From Candidatus Thioglobus autotrophicus (lineage in GTDB: Bacteria; Pseudomonadota; Gammaproteobacteria; PS1; Pseudothioglobaceae), in the NCBI GenBank assembly GCA_022448455.1, contig JAKUUR010000004.1:29608-93607 (forward strand): 64,000 nucleotides of DNA, read 5' to 3'. Below are positions 55,430-64,000 of this stretch, one piece after another. Both the position numbers and the translations under genes were made by a program. Position 1 is the stretch's first letter. The number at the start of each line of letters is the position of its first letter. The notes under the pieces are model-generated. The model made no database searches and had not been told where the DNA came from. It saw only the letters and a list, made by a program, of their open reading frames with translations.

Positions 55430-55458
55430 ACAAGGTCTGAAATTATAGTGTTTTTTTT

Positions 55459-56043
55459 CTAGCTGTCAAATGTTTTTAAACCTGCAATTAGATATTTTAT
55501 ACCAGACCAGAGAGTAAGAATTGTAGCTGAAAATAGAAGAACTCGACCCATCATATTAATCTCATTATATGAAAAAATAAATAGTGGCTGATGAAACAAA
55601 AGAAACAGTATGGCAATCATTTGCATAAATGTTTTTGACTTACCAATCCACGAAACCGAAATGTTAGCCCTTTTGCCAATTTCACTCATCCATTCCCTTA
55701 AAGCAGAGACTAGAATTTCTCTAGAAATTATAATAATTGAAGGTATGGTAATAAACCAAGTTTGATAATAATCTGTCAATAGAATAAGGGCTGTACAAAC
55801 CATTAACTTATCTGCAACTGGATCAAGAAAAGTCCCAAGATCTGATATTTGATTAAGTTTTCTAGCTAACAAACCATCAAGAAAGTCAGTGCTGGAAATA
55901 AGCACATAAATTGCAACTAAAGAGTTGTTGATCCAGGCTAATGGTTCACCCTCTAAATAGTTTGGTTGCAAATAAAACAAAACTACAAAGACCGGAAGTA
56001 ATCCGATTCTTGATAGAGTGACCATGTTTGGTATTGTCATCAT
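55459..56043 (-). CDS. pgsA: CDP-diacylglycerol-glycerol-3-phosphate 3-phosphatidyltransferase
   Basis: The 194-residue membrane enzyme makes phosphatidylglycerophosphate, the precursor of phosphatidylglycerol and cardiolipin. The CDP-alcohol phosphotransferase motif DFLDGLLAR...G-x3-D-x3-D is intact in residues 58-82. It starts IPNMVTLSRIGLLPVF, as PgsA does. It lies upstream of tRNA-Gly and tRNA-Cys, the conserved gammaproteobacterial arrangement. Confidence 0.95.
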   Translation of the reverse strand: MMTIPNMVTLSRIGLLPVFVVLFYLQPNYLEGEPLAWINNSLVAIYVLISSTDFLDGLLARKLNQISDLGTFLDPVADKLMVCTALILLTDYYQTWFITIPSIIIISREILVSALREWMSEIGKRANISVSWIGKSKTFMQMIAILFLLFHQPLFIFSYNEINMMGRVLLFSATILTLWSGIKYLIAGLKTFDS

Positions 56044-56096
56044 ATGTTGTTCATTCTATCAAAGACTTAAAGCCTATATAATAACTTTTTCATGAA

Positions 56097-56173
56097 TGGC
56101 GCGCTCGGCAGGAGTCGAACCTGCAACCGCTCGGTTCGTAGCCGAGTACTCTATCCAGTTGAGCTACGAGCGC
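56097..56173 (-). tRNA. tRNA-Arg(ACG)
   Basis: The 77-nt gene has an encoded CCA. Acceptor GCGCTCG pairs with CGAGCGC, the anticodon loop CTACGAA reads ACG, and the T-arm is TTCGACT. The A34 should be edited to inosine by TadA. It lies between pgsA and murF. Confidence 0.95.
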
Positions 56174-56207
56174 AGCTGCGTAATTATCGCTATCTTTCAA
56201 CTAAAGG

Positions 56208-57536
56208 TCAAGAAGAGATTGAGTTTTTCGACAAAATATCAACCAATGCATCTAGCTTCATCATTCTTGAGCCTTTGATTAGAATTGTTGCACCTGAGTG
56301 GCATTCATTAAGTTGATTGTAAAGTGACTCAATATCTGGAAAAAGCTCCCCATTATAGTGTTTTGAATCTTCACCAAAAGTATAAAGTTTATCCAACCCC
56401 GCTTGACTCACGTATTCTCCAATTTCTTGGTGAAGTTCTCTCGAATTAGCTCCTAATTCGGCCATTGAACCTAGGACAGCAATTTTTTCTCCAGAAAAGG
56501 ATTGTAATGTATCGATCGCAGCCTTCATCGAGTGAGGGTTGGCATTATAACTATCATCCAGTATCGTGAAGCGATCACTTTCAAGTAATTCAAGCCTACC
56601 TTTTTCAGTGGTGGTCTTTTCAAGGCCTTCTTTTATAAGAGGAAGACTAACTCCAAGCTCATTAGCACAAGCTGCAGCTGCCAGTGCATTGTCTATTTGA
56701 TGCAATCCAATCATGGCCAGTTTGATGTTGATAACGCCGTTGTTGCAATGTAGATCAAAGTTCAAATACGCTCTCTTATGTCGAATATTACTTGCATAAA
56801 TAGAGCTCATATTTCCAAAAAAAGTAAATTTTTGAGTTCCAGACATTTGTTCCCAAACACTCTTATGTGGTGACTCTTTATTCATCAAAGCATTGCCATT
56901 TTGGGAAAGAGATTTGAATATTTCACCTTTAGCTTTTACCAGGCTCTCAAGAGAGCCAAACTCTCCTAAATGGGCGTTATTAGCATTTGTAATTAATGCC
57001 AAATCGGGTTTGGCAATATCACAAAGTAATGTAATTTCTTTTTCATGGTTTGCACCCATCTCGATCACGCAATATCGATGCTTTTCTGTTAGTTCAAGAA
57101 TCGTTTTAGGAACACCTAGGTGATTATTAAGGTTGCCTTTTGTTGAGAGGGTAGGCGCTTGTAATGACAAGATAGAGTCAAGCATGTTTTTTGTACTTGT
57201 TTTACCATTACTACCGGTTATTGCTATAACTTGAGGTGAGAGTGATTGGCGGTACCAAGTGGCTAATTGTTGATAAGCCTTCTCCGTGTCTTTCACAATA
57301 ATAGTAGGCAAACTTGTGCTCACTTTTTTGTGAGCAATAATCGCCTTAGCTCCTAATTCTTCAGCATTTTGGGTGAAAAGGTGCCCGTCAAAATTTTCAC
57401 CTTCGAGGGCTATAAAAAGTCTATCAGCAACTCTTTGACGAGTGTCAGTACAAACTCCCTTAAACTTGATTTCTTCATCTATAGAAAGACTTCCATTGAC
57501 AATATTGGCGACCTTGTGTGTATTAGATAAGAGCAT
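56208..57536 (-). CDS. murF: UDP-N-acetylmuramoyl-tripeptide-D-alanyl-D-alanine ligase
   Basis: The 442-residue Mur ligase adds D-Ala-D-Ala to the muropeptide. The ATP loop ITGSNGKTSTKNML lies near residue 110, and LDDSYNANPHSMKAA lies in the C-terminal half. Its start overlaps the end of murE by 14 bases. The rest of the dcw cluster (mraY, ftsI and others) is not adjacent, so murEF has been separated from it. Confidence 0.96.
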   Translation of the reverse strand: MLLSNTHKVANIVNGSLSIDEEIKFKGVCTDTRQRVADRLFIALEGENFDGHLFTQNAEELGAKAIIAHKKVSTSLPTIIVKDTEKAYQQLATWYRQSLSPQVIAITGSNGKTSTKNMLDSILSLQAPTLSTKGNLNNHLGVPKTILELTEKHRYCVIEMGANHEKEITLLCDIAKPDLALITNANNAHLGEFGSLESLVKAKGEIFKSLSQNGNALMNKESPHKSVWEQMSGTQKFTFFGNMSSIYASNIRHKRAYLNFDLHCNNGVINIKLAMIGLHQIDNALAAAACANELGVSLPLIKEGLEKTTTEKGRLELLESDRFTILDDSYNANPHSMKAAIDTLQSFSGEKIAVLGSMAELGANSRELHQEIGEYVSQAGLDKLYTFGEDSKHYNGELFPDIESLYNQLNECHSGATILIKGSRMMKLDALVDILSKNSISS

Positions 57537-58911
57537 CTAATGCTATCTCAATGTCACTGAAAGGAAGTACTTGGGACCCTATGATTTGGGTTGTTTCATG
57601 ACCTTTTCCGGCAATAAGCAAGACTTCATCTTCATTCAATGTAGTTATGGCTGTGTTGATGGCAATTTTTCTATCTAGAATAACTTGGGTGTTATTTTCT
57701 ATTTTTACTCCAACCAGGATATCTTTAATAATGTTTTCGGGTTGTTCGTTTCTTGGATTATCATTTGTCAGAATAATACTGTGAGCAAGTTCACTGGCGA
57801 TATTACCCATCTGTTGTCTTTTACTTTTATCTCTATCACCTCCGCAACCAAACACTACTCTCAGTTTTGATTCCGGATAATGAAGATGTAAGGTTTGTAA
57901 GGCATTTGATAGGGCATCAGGAGTGTGAGCGTAGTCAATCCAAATATTGTTCTTGGCTAACTTTTGCATTCTTCCAGGTGGTGGTGATAGCTTTGCAAGC
58001 TTTGGAATGACGAGGTCATCGCTATAACCCAGAGACTTTATGCTTACAAATGCTGCAAGAGCATTAGATAGGTTAAAGTGACCCAGTAGTGGTAATTCAA
58101 AAACAAAATTAAAAAGACGACAGATAAACCCTTTTGTACTAACCTGGTAATCACTAAAATCATCAATACTGAAGGTTTTAATCACTTTGTCTTCTGCGAC
58201 ATCTAAGAAGTAGGAGTGGTTTTCGTCATCTCGATTAATAATTACTGTTTGTGCTTTACTATTACTAAATAATTTCCCTTTAGCCTCACGATACTGTTCC
58301 ATGGTTTCGTGGTAATCCAAATGGTCTTGCGTTAGGTTGGTAAAAATAGCTTGCTCAAAAGCTAATCCTGACAATCTATTTTGCATTAAGGCATGAGAAG
58401 ATGCCTCGATAACAGCTACTTCAATCCCTTTTTTGCTGTACTCTTGAAGTGACTTATAAATCGTAAAAATATCAGGTGTTGTGTTACTTGTTTTATTATC
58501 TGAATGGCTGATACCTAAAGTACCAATAACACCAGTCCTAACATTTAAAGCTTCAAGGAGTTGTGAGATAAAGAGACTGACCGAAGTTTTTCCATTAGTT
58601 CCAGTTACCCCAATTAGCTTGATGTTTTGTGCTTCTTGATAAAAGGTTTGAGCCAGATCTGATAGATAAGAGCTAAGATTATCAATCCGAATACTCGGTA
58701 CAGAACACTGAAAATCCCTATCTTCTACCAATATAGCGATACAGCCTTTATCAATTGCATTTTGGACAAACTCAGAACCATGTTTTTGTGTCCCTTGTAT
58801 GGCTACAAAGATGTCACCCTTTTGAAGGCTTTGAGTATTTAGTGAGAGCCCTGTAACATCGAATGTATGTGATGTTTTTTGGATCCCAGATAGTAATGTT
58901 TTAATATTCAT
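57523..58911 (-). CDS. murE: UDP-N-acetylmuramoyl-L-alanyl-D-glutamate-2,6-diaminopimelate ligase
   Basis: The 462-residue Mur ligase has the ATP loop GVTGTNGKTSVSLF near residue 105, the carbamylated-lysine region near residue 210, and DNPRNEQP, the motif that selects meso-diaminopimelate. The meso-DAP type agrees with a Gram-negative. It is transcribed ahead of murF. Confidence 0.96.
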   Translation of the reverse strand: MNIKTLLSGIQKTSHTFDVTGLSLNTQSLQKGDIFVAIQGTQKHGSEFVQNAIDKGCIAILVEDRDFQCSVPSIRIDNLSSYLSDLAQTFYQEAQNIKLIGVTGTNGKTSVSLFISQLLEALNVRTGVIGTLGISHSDNKTSNTTPDIFTIYKSLQEYSKKGIEVAVIEASSHALMQNRLSGLAFEQAIFTNLTQDHLDYHETMEQYREAKGKLFSNSKAQTVIINRDDENHSYFLDVAEDKVIKTFSIDDFSDYQVSTKGFICRLFNFVFELPLLGHFNLSNALAAFVSIKSLGYSDDLVIPKLAKLSPPPGRMQKLAKNNIWIDYAHTPDALSNALQTLHLHYPESKLRVVFGCGGDRDKSKRQQMGNIASELAHSIILTNDNPRNEQPENIIKDILVGVKIENNTQVILDRKIAINTAITTLNEDEVLLIAGKGHETTQIIGSQVLPFSDIEIALDALI

Positions 58912-58988
58912 TATGTTTAATTAACTAGGGTCATATGAAGCATTCAAAAGCACCACAAAAAATAATACTGTTTTTGGAGAGACAAACT

Positions 58989-59957
58989 TTAAGCCACTTT
59001 TGCCTGCATTAAAGTGTGCATATTGATAGCACCAATAACTTGATTATTGCCGTCTACTACTGGTAATGAATTTAAGCTATATTCCTCCATCATTTGTAAA
59101 GCTATAAGGGCAGGCTTGTTGGGTTGTATCGACTTGCAATTTTGAGTCATAACGTCCTTAATTGACAAGTCTTGGAAGTTAATATTTTTTTCAATTGCAC
59201 GTCTCAGGTCGCCATCAGTGAAAATTCCCAGCAAAGTATTATTTTTATCAGTAATCAGAACCATGCCGAGAGATTTTTGACTCATTACTAAAAGGCTGTC
59301 TATGATTGACGTTTCTTTTGACACGATAGGAATGTCATCACCTGATTTCATAATATTTGAAACAAGCGTTAATAAGCGTCTTCCTAAGGCTCCTGAGGGA
59401 TGTGATTTGGCAAAATCTTCAGGAGTAAAGCCACGAGCATTTAAAAGTGTAATAGCAATTGCATCTCCCATAACTAAAGCTACAGTTGTGCTAGACGTAG
59501 GAGTCAGATTATGAGGGCAAGCCTCTTGGTCGACACTGACATCTAGATGCACATCACTCTCTTCGGCGATAGTAGAGCTAGAGTTTCCAGTCATACTGAT
59601 CACAGCTATATTGAGTCGCTTTATACTTGGAAGAAGTGTAATGATTTCGTCTGACTCTCCAGAATATGAAATGATAATGACAACATCCTTATCATTAACC
59701 ATGCCTAAATCTCCATGACCTGCTTCGCCCGGGTGAACGTAAAAAGAAGGTGTACCAGTAGAAGCAAGTGTAGCAGCAATTTTTTTAGCAATATGACCAG
59801 ATTTTCCCATACCAATGAGGATAACTTTGCCTTGACAGGACAGCATAAGTTGACATGCGTCATTAAAGGTTTGATCAATCCTATCTTTTAACATTAGGAT
59901 GGAATCGGCCTCAGTTTGAACAACCGCTTTTGCTATTTCAAGTAATGGTTTAGTCAC
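58989..59957 (-). CDS. kdsD: Arabinose-5-phosphate isomerase
   Basis: The 322-residue protein has an N-terminal SIS domain (GMGKSGHIAKKIAATLASTGTPSFYVHPGEAGHGDLGM in conserved pieces) and two C-terminal CBS domains. It makes arabinose-5-phosphate for the Kdo sugar of LPS. Paralogues GutQ and KpsF have the same layout, so the symbol rests on being a lone housekeeping copy. It lies 77 bases upstream of murE on the same strand. Confidence 0.9.
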   Translation of the reverse strand: MTKPLLEIAKAVVQTEADSILMLKDRIDQTFNDACQLMLSCQGKVILIGMGKSGHIAKKIAATLASTGTPSFYVHPGEAGHGDLGMVNDKDVVIIISYSGESDEIITLLPSIKRLNIAVISMTGNSSSTIAEESDVHLDVSVDQEACPHNLTPTSSTTVALVMGDAIAITLLNARGFTPEDFAKSHPSGALGRRLLTLVSNIMKSGDDIPIVSKETSIIDSLLVMSQKSLGMVLITDKNNTLLGIFTDGDLRRAIEKNINFQDLSIKDVMTQNCKSIQPNKPALIALQMMEEYSLNSLPVVDGNNQVIGAINMHTLMQAKVA

Positions 59958-60065
59958 AAGATTAATCAGGTTAGTTATTGTTATTTGGTAGATTATAAAT
60001 ATTATTTGTTAAACATGGGCCTTATAATGCTAGTCAGATTGGGTGTTAGAGTTTAATGAGTATAA

Positions 60066-60533
60066 ATGAAAACCAAGATTTTGTTTGTCTGTATGGGTAA
60101 TATTTGCCGTTCCCCGACCGCTGAAGGTTCCTTTCGATCTATTGTATCAAAACAAGACCTTTCCGATTGTTTTGAAATAGATTCTGCTGGTACACATGCC
60201 TATCACGTAGGCAATCCCCCAGATAGTAGGTCACAACAAACTGCAAGAAAGTATGGTATTGACTTATCAAGCCAAAGAGCCAGAAAAGTTCATGAAAGTG
60301 ATTTTTATTACTTCGACCATATAATCGCAATGGATACGGATAATATTGAGATCTTAAAATCTATCTGTCCAACCGACAGTCAATCTCAAATTAAATTATT
60401 GCTTGATTATCTTCCCGATGCTGGCTTTCAAAGTGTACCAGATCCATATTTTGAAGGAAAATTTGATGAAGTGTTTGAAATGGTTTATGAAGCCTGCACT
60501 TCTTTTTTGGAAAGCCTCGTAAAAAAAGCCTAA
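60066..60533 (+). CDS. Low-molecular-weight protein-tyrosine phosphatase
   Basis: The 155-residue protein has the P-loop VCMGNICRSPTAEG (catalytic Cys near residue 9) and the general acid segment VPDPYFEG near residue 122. Family members dephosphorylate tyrosine kinases of polysaccharide export or other targets. No tyrosine kinase gene is nearby. It is a lone gene between kdsD and the ribosomal operon. Confidence 0.92.
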   Translation: MKTKILFVCMGNICRSPTAEGSFRSIVSKQDLSDCFEIDSAGTHAYHVGNPPDSRSQQTARKYGIDLSSQRARKVHESDFYYFDHIIAMDTDNIEILKSICPTDSQSQIKLLLDYLPDAGFQSVPDPYFEGKFDEVFEMVYEACTSFLESLVKKA

Positions 60534-60633
60534 TATTGATTGACATTAGAGTACCCACCAAAGTATAATTCTCCGCTTTATTGGCCCCGCTATAAGGGCA
60601 AAAATTAGAAAAAAGCTTGGAGTAGAAACTTTT

Positions 60634-61008
60634 ATGTCAACGATTAACCAATTGGTACGCAAGCCGCGCAGTAAAAAGATTGCTAAAACGGGTGTACCAG
60701 CACTAGATAGTTGTCCACAAAAGCGTGGTGTATGTACACGTGTGTATACGACAACGCCAAAGAAACCAAACTCGGCTTTAAGAAAAGTTGCCCGTGTTAG
60801 ATTAACTAATGCGGCTGAAGTGACAACTTATATTGGTGGTGAAGGCCATAACTTACAAGAACACTCGGTAATTCTTATCCGTGGTGGCCGTGTAAAGGAT
60901 CTACCAGGTGTGCGATATCACACGGTTCGTGGTGCATTGGATGCAAATGGTGTTGACGGCAGAATGCAAGGACGTTCTAAATATGGCACTAAAAAACCTA
61001 AAAAATAA
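60634..61008 (+). CDS. rpsL: Ribosomal protein S12
   Basis: The 124-residue protein is S12 of the 30S decoding centre, with [18 protein letters not shown] and the [13 protein letters not shown] loop. Lys43 and Lys88 positions associated with streptomycin resistance are ordinary ([14 protein letters not shown]). It opens the str operon rpsL-rpsG-fusA-tuf. Confidence 0.98.
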   Translation: MSTINQLVRKPRSKKIAKTGVPALDSCPQKRGVCTRVYTTTPKKPNSALRKVARVRLTNAAEVTTYIGGEGHNLQEHSVILIRGGRVKDLPGVRYHTVRGALDANGVDGRMQGRSKYGTKKPKK

Positions 61009-61015
61009 TTCATAA

Positions 61016-61495
<480 letters not shown>

Positions 61496-61510
61496 TTTAA
61501 GGACTCTATC

Positions 61511-63613
61511 ATGCCAAGAACTACTCAAATTAATCGTTATCGTAATGTTGGCATTATGGCACACATCGATGCTGGAAAAACAACCACCACTGAACGTATT
61601 CTTTTGTACACAGGCCGCACTCATAAAATTGGTGAAGTACATGACGGTAGCGCAACCATGGACTGGATGGAGCAAGAGCAAGAACGTGGTATTACTATTA
61701 CTTCTGCTGCAACTACTTGTTTCTGGAAAGGAATGGATAATCAATTTGAGAATCATCGAATCAATATTATTGACACTCCCGGACACGTTGACTTTACGAT
61801 TGAAGTAGAACGTTCATTAAAAGTACTAGATGGGGCATGTGCAGTTTTTTGTGCAGTAGGTGGAGTTGAACCTCAGTCCGAAACGGTTTGGAGGCAAGCC
61901 AATAAATATAATGTCCCAAGAATTGGTTTTGTTAACAAGATGGACAGAGCAGGCGCTGACTTTTTTCGAGTTTGTGATCAAGTTAAAACCCGATTAGGTG
62001 CGAAACCAATACCTCTGCAAATTGCGATTGGTGCAGAAGAAACATTCAAAGGTGTTGTTGACCTGGTTCATATGAAAGCTATTTACTGGAATGAAGAAGA
62101 CCAGGGTGAGACCTATGAAATTAAAGATATTCCTGCAGAGTTACAAGGCCTAGCTGAAGAGAAGCGTGAGTTTTTGATTGAATCTGCTGCAGAAGCAAAC
62201 GAAGAGTTAATGGAAAAGTACCTAGAGGAAGGTACTTTGACAGAAGATGAAATAAAAGAAGGCATTCGTTTACAAACAATTGCAAATGAAATTATTCCAA
62301 TGTTTTGTGGTTCAGCTTTTAAAAACAAAGGCGTTCAAGCAATATTAGATGCAATGATAATGTATATGCCATCGCCGCTAGATGTGGACCCTATTTGTGG
62401 TATTTTAGATGACGCCGATGAAACTTTAGCGCCAAGAATTCCTGATGATAACGAGCCCTTCGCTGCGCTAGCTTTCAAAATTGCAACTGACCCATTTGTT
62501 GGTAACTTGACATTTTTTAGAGTCTACTCAGGTGTGCTAAATTCAGGTGATTTTGTTTTCAACTCTTCTAAAGGTAAAAAAGAACGAATTGGACGTATTG
62601 TACAAATGCACTCTAATGATCGTGAAGAAATTAAAGAGGTACGAGCTGGAGATATTGCCGCAGCCATTGGCCTCAAAGATGTCACAACAGGAGACACCTT
62701 GTGTGACTTGAAGGATAGGATTGTTCTTGAAAGAATGGAATTTCCTGAGCCAGTTATTGCTGTTGCAGTAGAGCCAAAAACCAAAGCTGATCAAGAAAAA
62801 ATGGGCATTGCATTGGGTAAGCTAGCAAAAGAGGACCCTTCATTCAAGGTTTCCACTGATGAAGAGTCAGGTCAGACCATTATTGCTGGCATGGGAGAGC
62901 TCCATTTAGATATTATCGTCGATCGCATGATGCGTGAATTTGATGTAGCGTGCAATGTAGGTACACCTCAAGTGGCTTATCGTGAAACTATCACTTCTCT
63001 TGTTGAGCAAGAAAATAAATTTGTCAAACAGTCAGGTGGTCGTGGTCAGTATGGTCACGTTTATTTACGTATAGAGCCACAAGAGCCAGGTGCTGGCTAT
63101 GAATTTGTTGATGAAGTTAAAGGTGGTGCTATTCCTAAAGAATACATACCAGCAGTTAACAAAGGTGTTCAAGAACAAATGCAAAACGGTGTCATTGCTG
63201 GCTTTCCACTAGTTGATTTAAAAGTAACTGTTTATGATGGCTCATACCATGATGTTGATTCAAGCGAAATGGCATTTAAAATTGCAGCATCTATGTGTTT
63301 AAGAGAAGGTGTAAAACTTGCCAATCCTCAATTACTAGAACCCATGATGAGTGTTGAGGTAATAACTCCCGAGGATTACATGGGTGACGTTATGGGTGAC
63401 TTAAATCGTCGTCGTGGCATAGTAAACGCAATGGACGATACACCAGCCGGCAAACAAATTCAAGCCGAAGTACCATTGGCAGAAATGTTTGGTTATGCAA
63501 CAGATCTCCGTTCAATGTCGCAAGGTCGTGCAAATTATTCAATGGAATTTGTTAAATATTCTGCTGCACCTAGAAATGTTGCTGATGCAGTTATTGAAAA
63601 ATTAACTAAATAA
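61511..63613 (+). CDS. fusA: Elongation factor G
   Basis: The 700-residue GTPase drives ribosome translocation. G1 [14 protein letters not shown]3 DTPGHVDFT and G4 NKMDRAG are present, followed by the five-domain length. The C-terminal domain [13 protein letters not shown] is typical of EF-G1. It lies between rpsG and tuf. Confidence 0.98.
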   Translation: MPRTTQINRYRNVGIMAHIDAGKTTTTERILLYTGRTHKIGEVHDGSATMDWMEQEQERGITITSAATTCFWKGMDNQFENHRINIIDTPGHVDFTIEVERSLKVLDGACAVFCAVGGVEPQSETVWRQANKYNVPRIGFVNKMDRAGADFFRVCDQVKTRLGAKPIPLQIAIGAEETFKGVVDLVHMKAIYWNEEDQGETYEIKDIPAELQGLAEEKREFLIESAAEANEELMEKYLEEGTLTEDEIKEGIRLQTIANEIIPMFCGSAFKNKGVQAILDAMIMYMPSPLDVDPICGILDDADETLAPRIPDDNEPFAALAFKIATDPFVGNLTFFRVYSGVLNSGDFVFNSSKGKKERIGRIVQMHSNDREEIKEVRAGDIAAAIGLKDVTTGDTLCDLKDRIVLERMEFPEPVIAVAVEPKTKADQEKMGIALGKLAKEDPSFKVSTDEESGQTIIAGMGELHLDIIVDRMMREFDVACNVGTPQVAYRETITSLVEQENKFVKQSGGRGQYGHVYLRIEPQEPGAGYEFVDEVKGGAIPKEYIPAVNKGVQEQMQNGVIAGFPLVDLKVTVYDGSYHDVDSSEMAFKIAASMCLREGVKLANPQLLEPMMSVEVITPEDYMGDVMGDLNRRRGIVNAMDDTPAGKQIQAEVPLAEMFGYATDLRSMSQGRANYSMEFVKYSAAPRNVADAVIEKLTK

Positions 63614-63625
63614 AGGGGAATAGAC

Positions 63626-64000
63626 ATGTCAAAAGAAAAATTCGAAAGAACCAAACCACATGTGAATGTGGGCACAATCGGTCACGTTGACCATGGCAAG
63701 ACTACATTAACTGCAGCCCTGACTAAATGTATGTCCGAAGCTCGTGGTGGTGATGTCAAAAATTACGCAGATATCGATAACGCACCTGAAGAAAGAGAGC
63801 GCGGTATCACCATCTCAACTGCACACGTAGAGTATGAGTCAGAAGCTCGTCACTACGCTCACGTTGACTGTCCAGGGCACGCTGACTATGTTAAGAATAT
63901 GATTACTGGTGCTGCGCAAATGGACGGCGCTATTATTGTCATCGCTGCGACTGACGGACCAATGGCTCAAACTCGTGAGCACATTCTTTTGTCTCGCCAG
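63626..64000 (+). CDS. tuf: Elongation factor Tu, N-terminal part (cut by window edge)
   Basis: An ATG at 63626 opens a frame of 125 codons running to the last base. It has [20 protein letters not shown] (G1), the ERERGITI switch I segment and the [22 protein letters not shown] block. A GGGGA ribosome-binding site lies 6-10 bases upstream. EF-Tu delivers aminoacyl-tRNA to the ribosome. It is 12 bases after fusA, as in the standard str operon. Confidence 0.97.
   Translation, partial: MSKEKFERTKPHVNVGTIGHVDHGKTTLTAALTKCMSEARGGDVKNYADIDNAPEERERGITISTAHVEYESEARHYAHVDCPGHADYVKNMITGAAQMDGAIIVIAATDGPMAQTREHILLSRQ

Overview
This window looks like a chromosomal segment of an AT-rich gammaproteobacterial sulfur oxidiser, most like the SUP05/Thioglobus group. 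That placement is inferred from gene content (sat-aprM-aprB-aprA beside housekeeping genes) and from gammaproteobacterial gene orders: folC-cvpA-purF-metZ, pgsA-tRNA-Gly-tRNA-Cys, and rpsL-rpsG-fusA-tuf. No database search was possible.

Layout. 1-7342 is housekeeping: metZ (cut by the window edge), purF, cvpA, folC, fxsA, trmB and xthA on the minus strand, pyrE on the plus strand, and an NfeD-like gene. 7458-20830 is the accessory part. It starts with a plus-strand run of a PhyH dioxygenase, a TmpA-like 2-oxoglutarate dioxygenase, a TmpB/PhnZ-like HD oxygenase, a UroD-superfamily protein and two tandem type II dehydroquinase-like proteins. These face a BHMT-like homocysteine methyltransferase with a dimethylglycine-dehydrogenase-like stub. 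Next comes a minus-strand four-gene cassette that reads as phosphonolipid head-group synthesis: AEP transaminase, CDP-alcohol phosphotransferase, P-loop kinase, cytidylyltransferase. A decayed stretch of about 1 kb follows, then a CoA-transferase/glutaryl-CoA dehydrogenase pair bracketed by a 32-bp direct repeat.

20868-30672 holds a secreted zincin-like protein, tmRNA, tyrS, proA, holA, ftsH with a good heat-shock promoter, folP, glmM and a TauE/SafE transporter. 30690-38664 has an Lrp-type regulator divergent from an assimilatory sulfite reductase with its DUF934 partner, then rnfABCDG (no rnfE follows) and queA. 38659-45843 contains an MFS transporter, sucCD, efp, a YcgN-like protein, argG, a phosphodiesterase and a SlyD-like isomerase. 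45987-55157 is the sulfur block: sat-aprMBA with a small unknown gene, cysH, azlCD and a SulP transporter. 55222-64000 carries three tRNAs, pgsA, murEF, kdsD, an LMW phosphatase and the str operon, ending inside tuf.

How it fits together. AprABM and Sat oxidise sulfite to sulfate with ATP gain, and Rnf can drive ferredoxin reduction. CysH, CysI and DUF934 serve assimilation. The most interesting region is 7.4-17.1 kb. TmpA/TmpB-like oxygenases that could release glycine betaine from a trimethylated aminophosphonate sit next to a betaine-type methyltransferase and, one step further, a cassette that would build aminoethylphosphonate-type lipids. The dehydroquinase-like pair and the UroD-like protein have no obvious place in known versions of these pathways and are the best candidates for new biochemistry.
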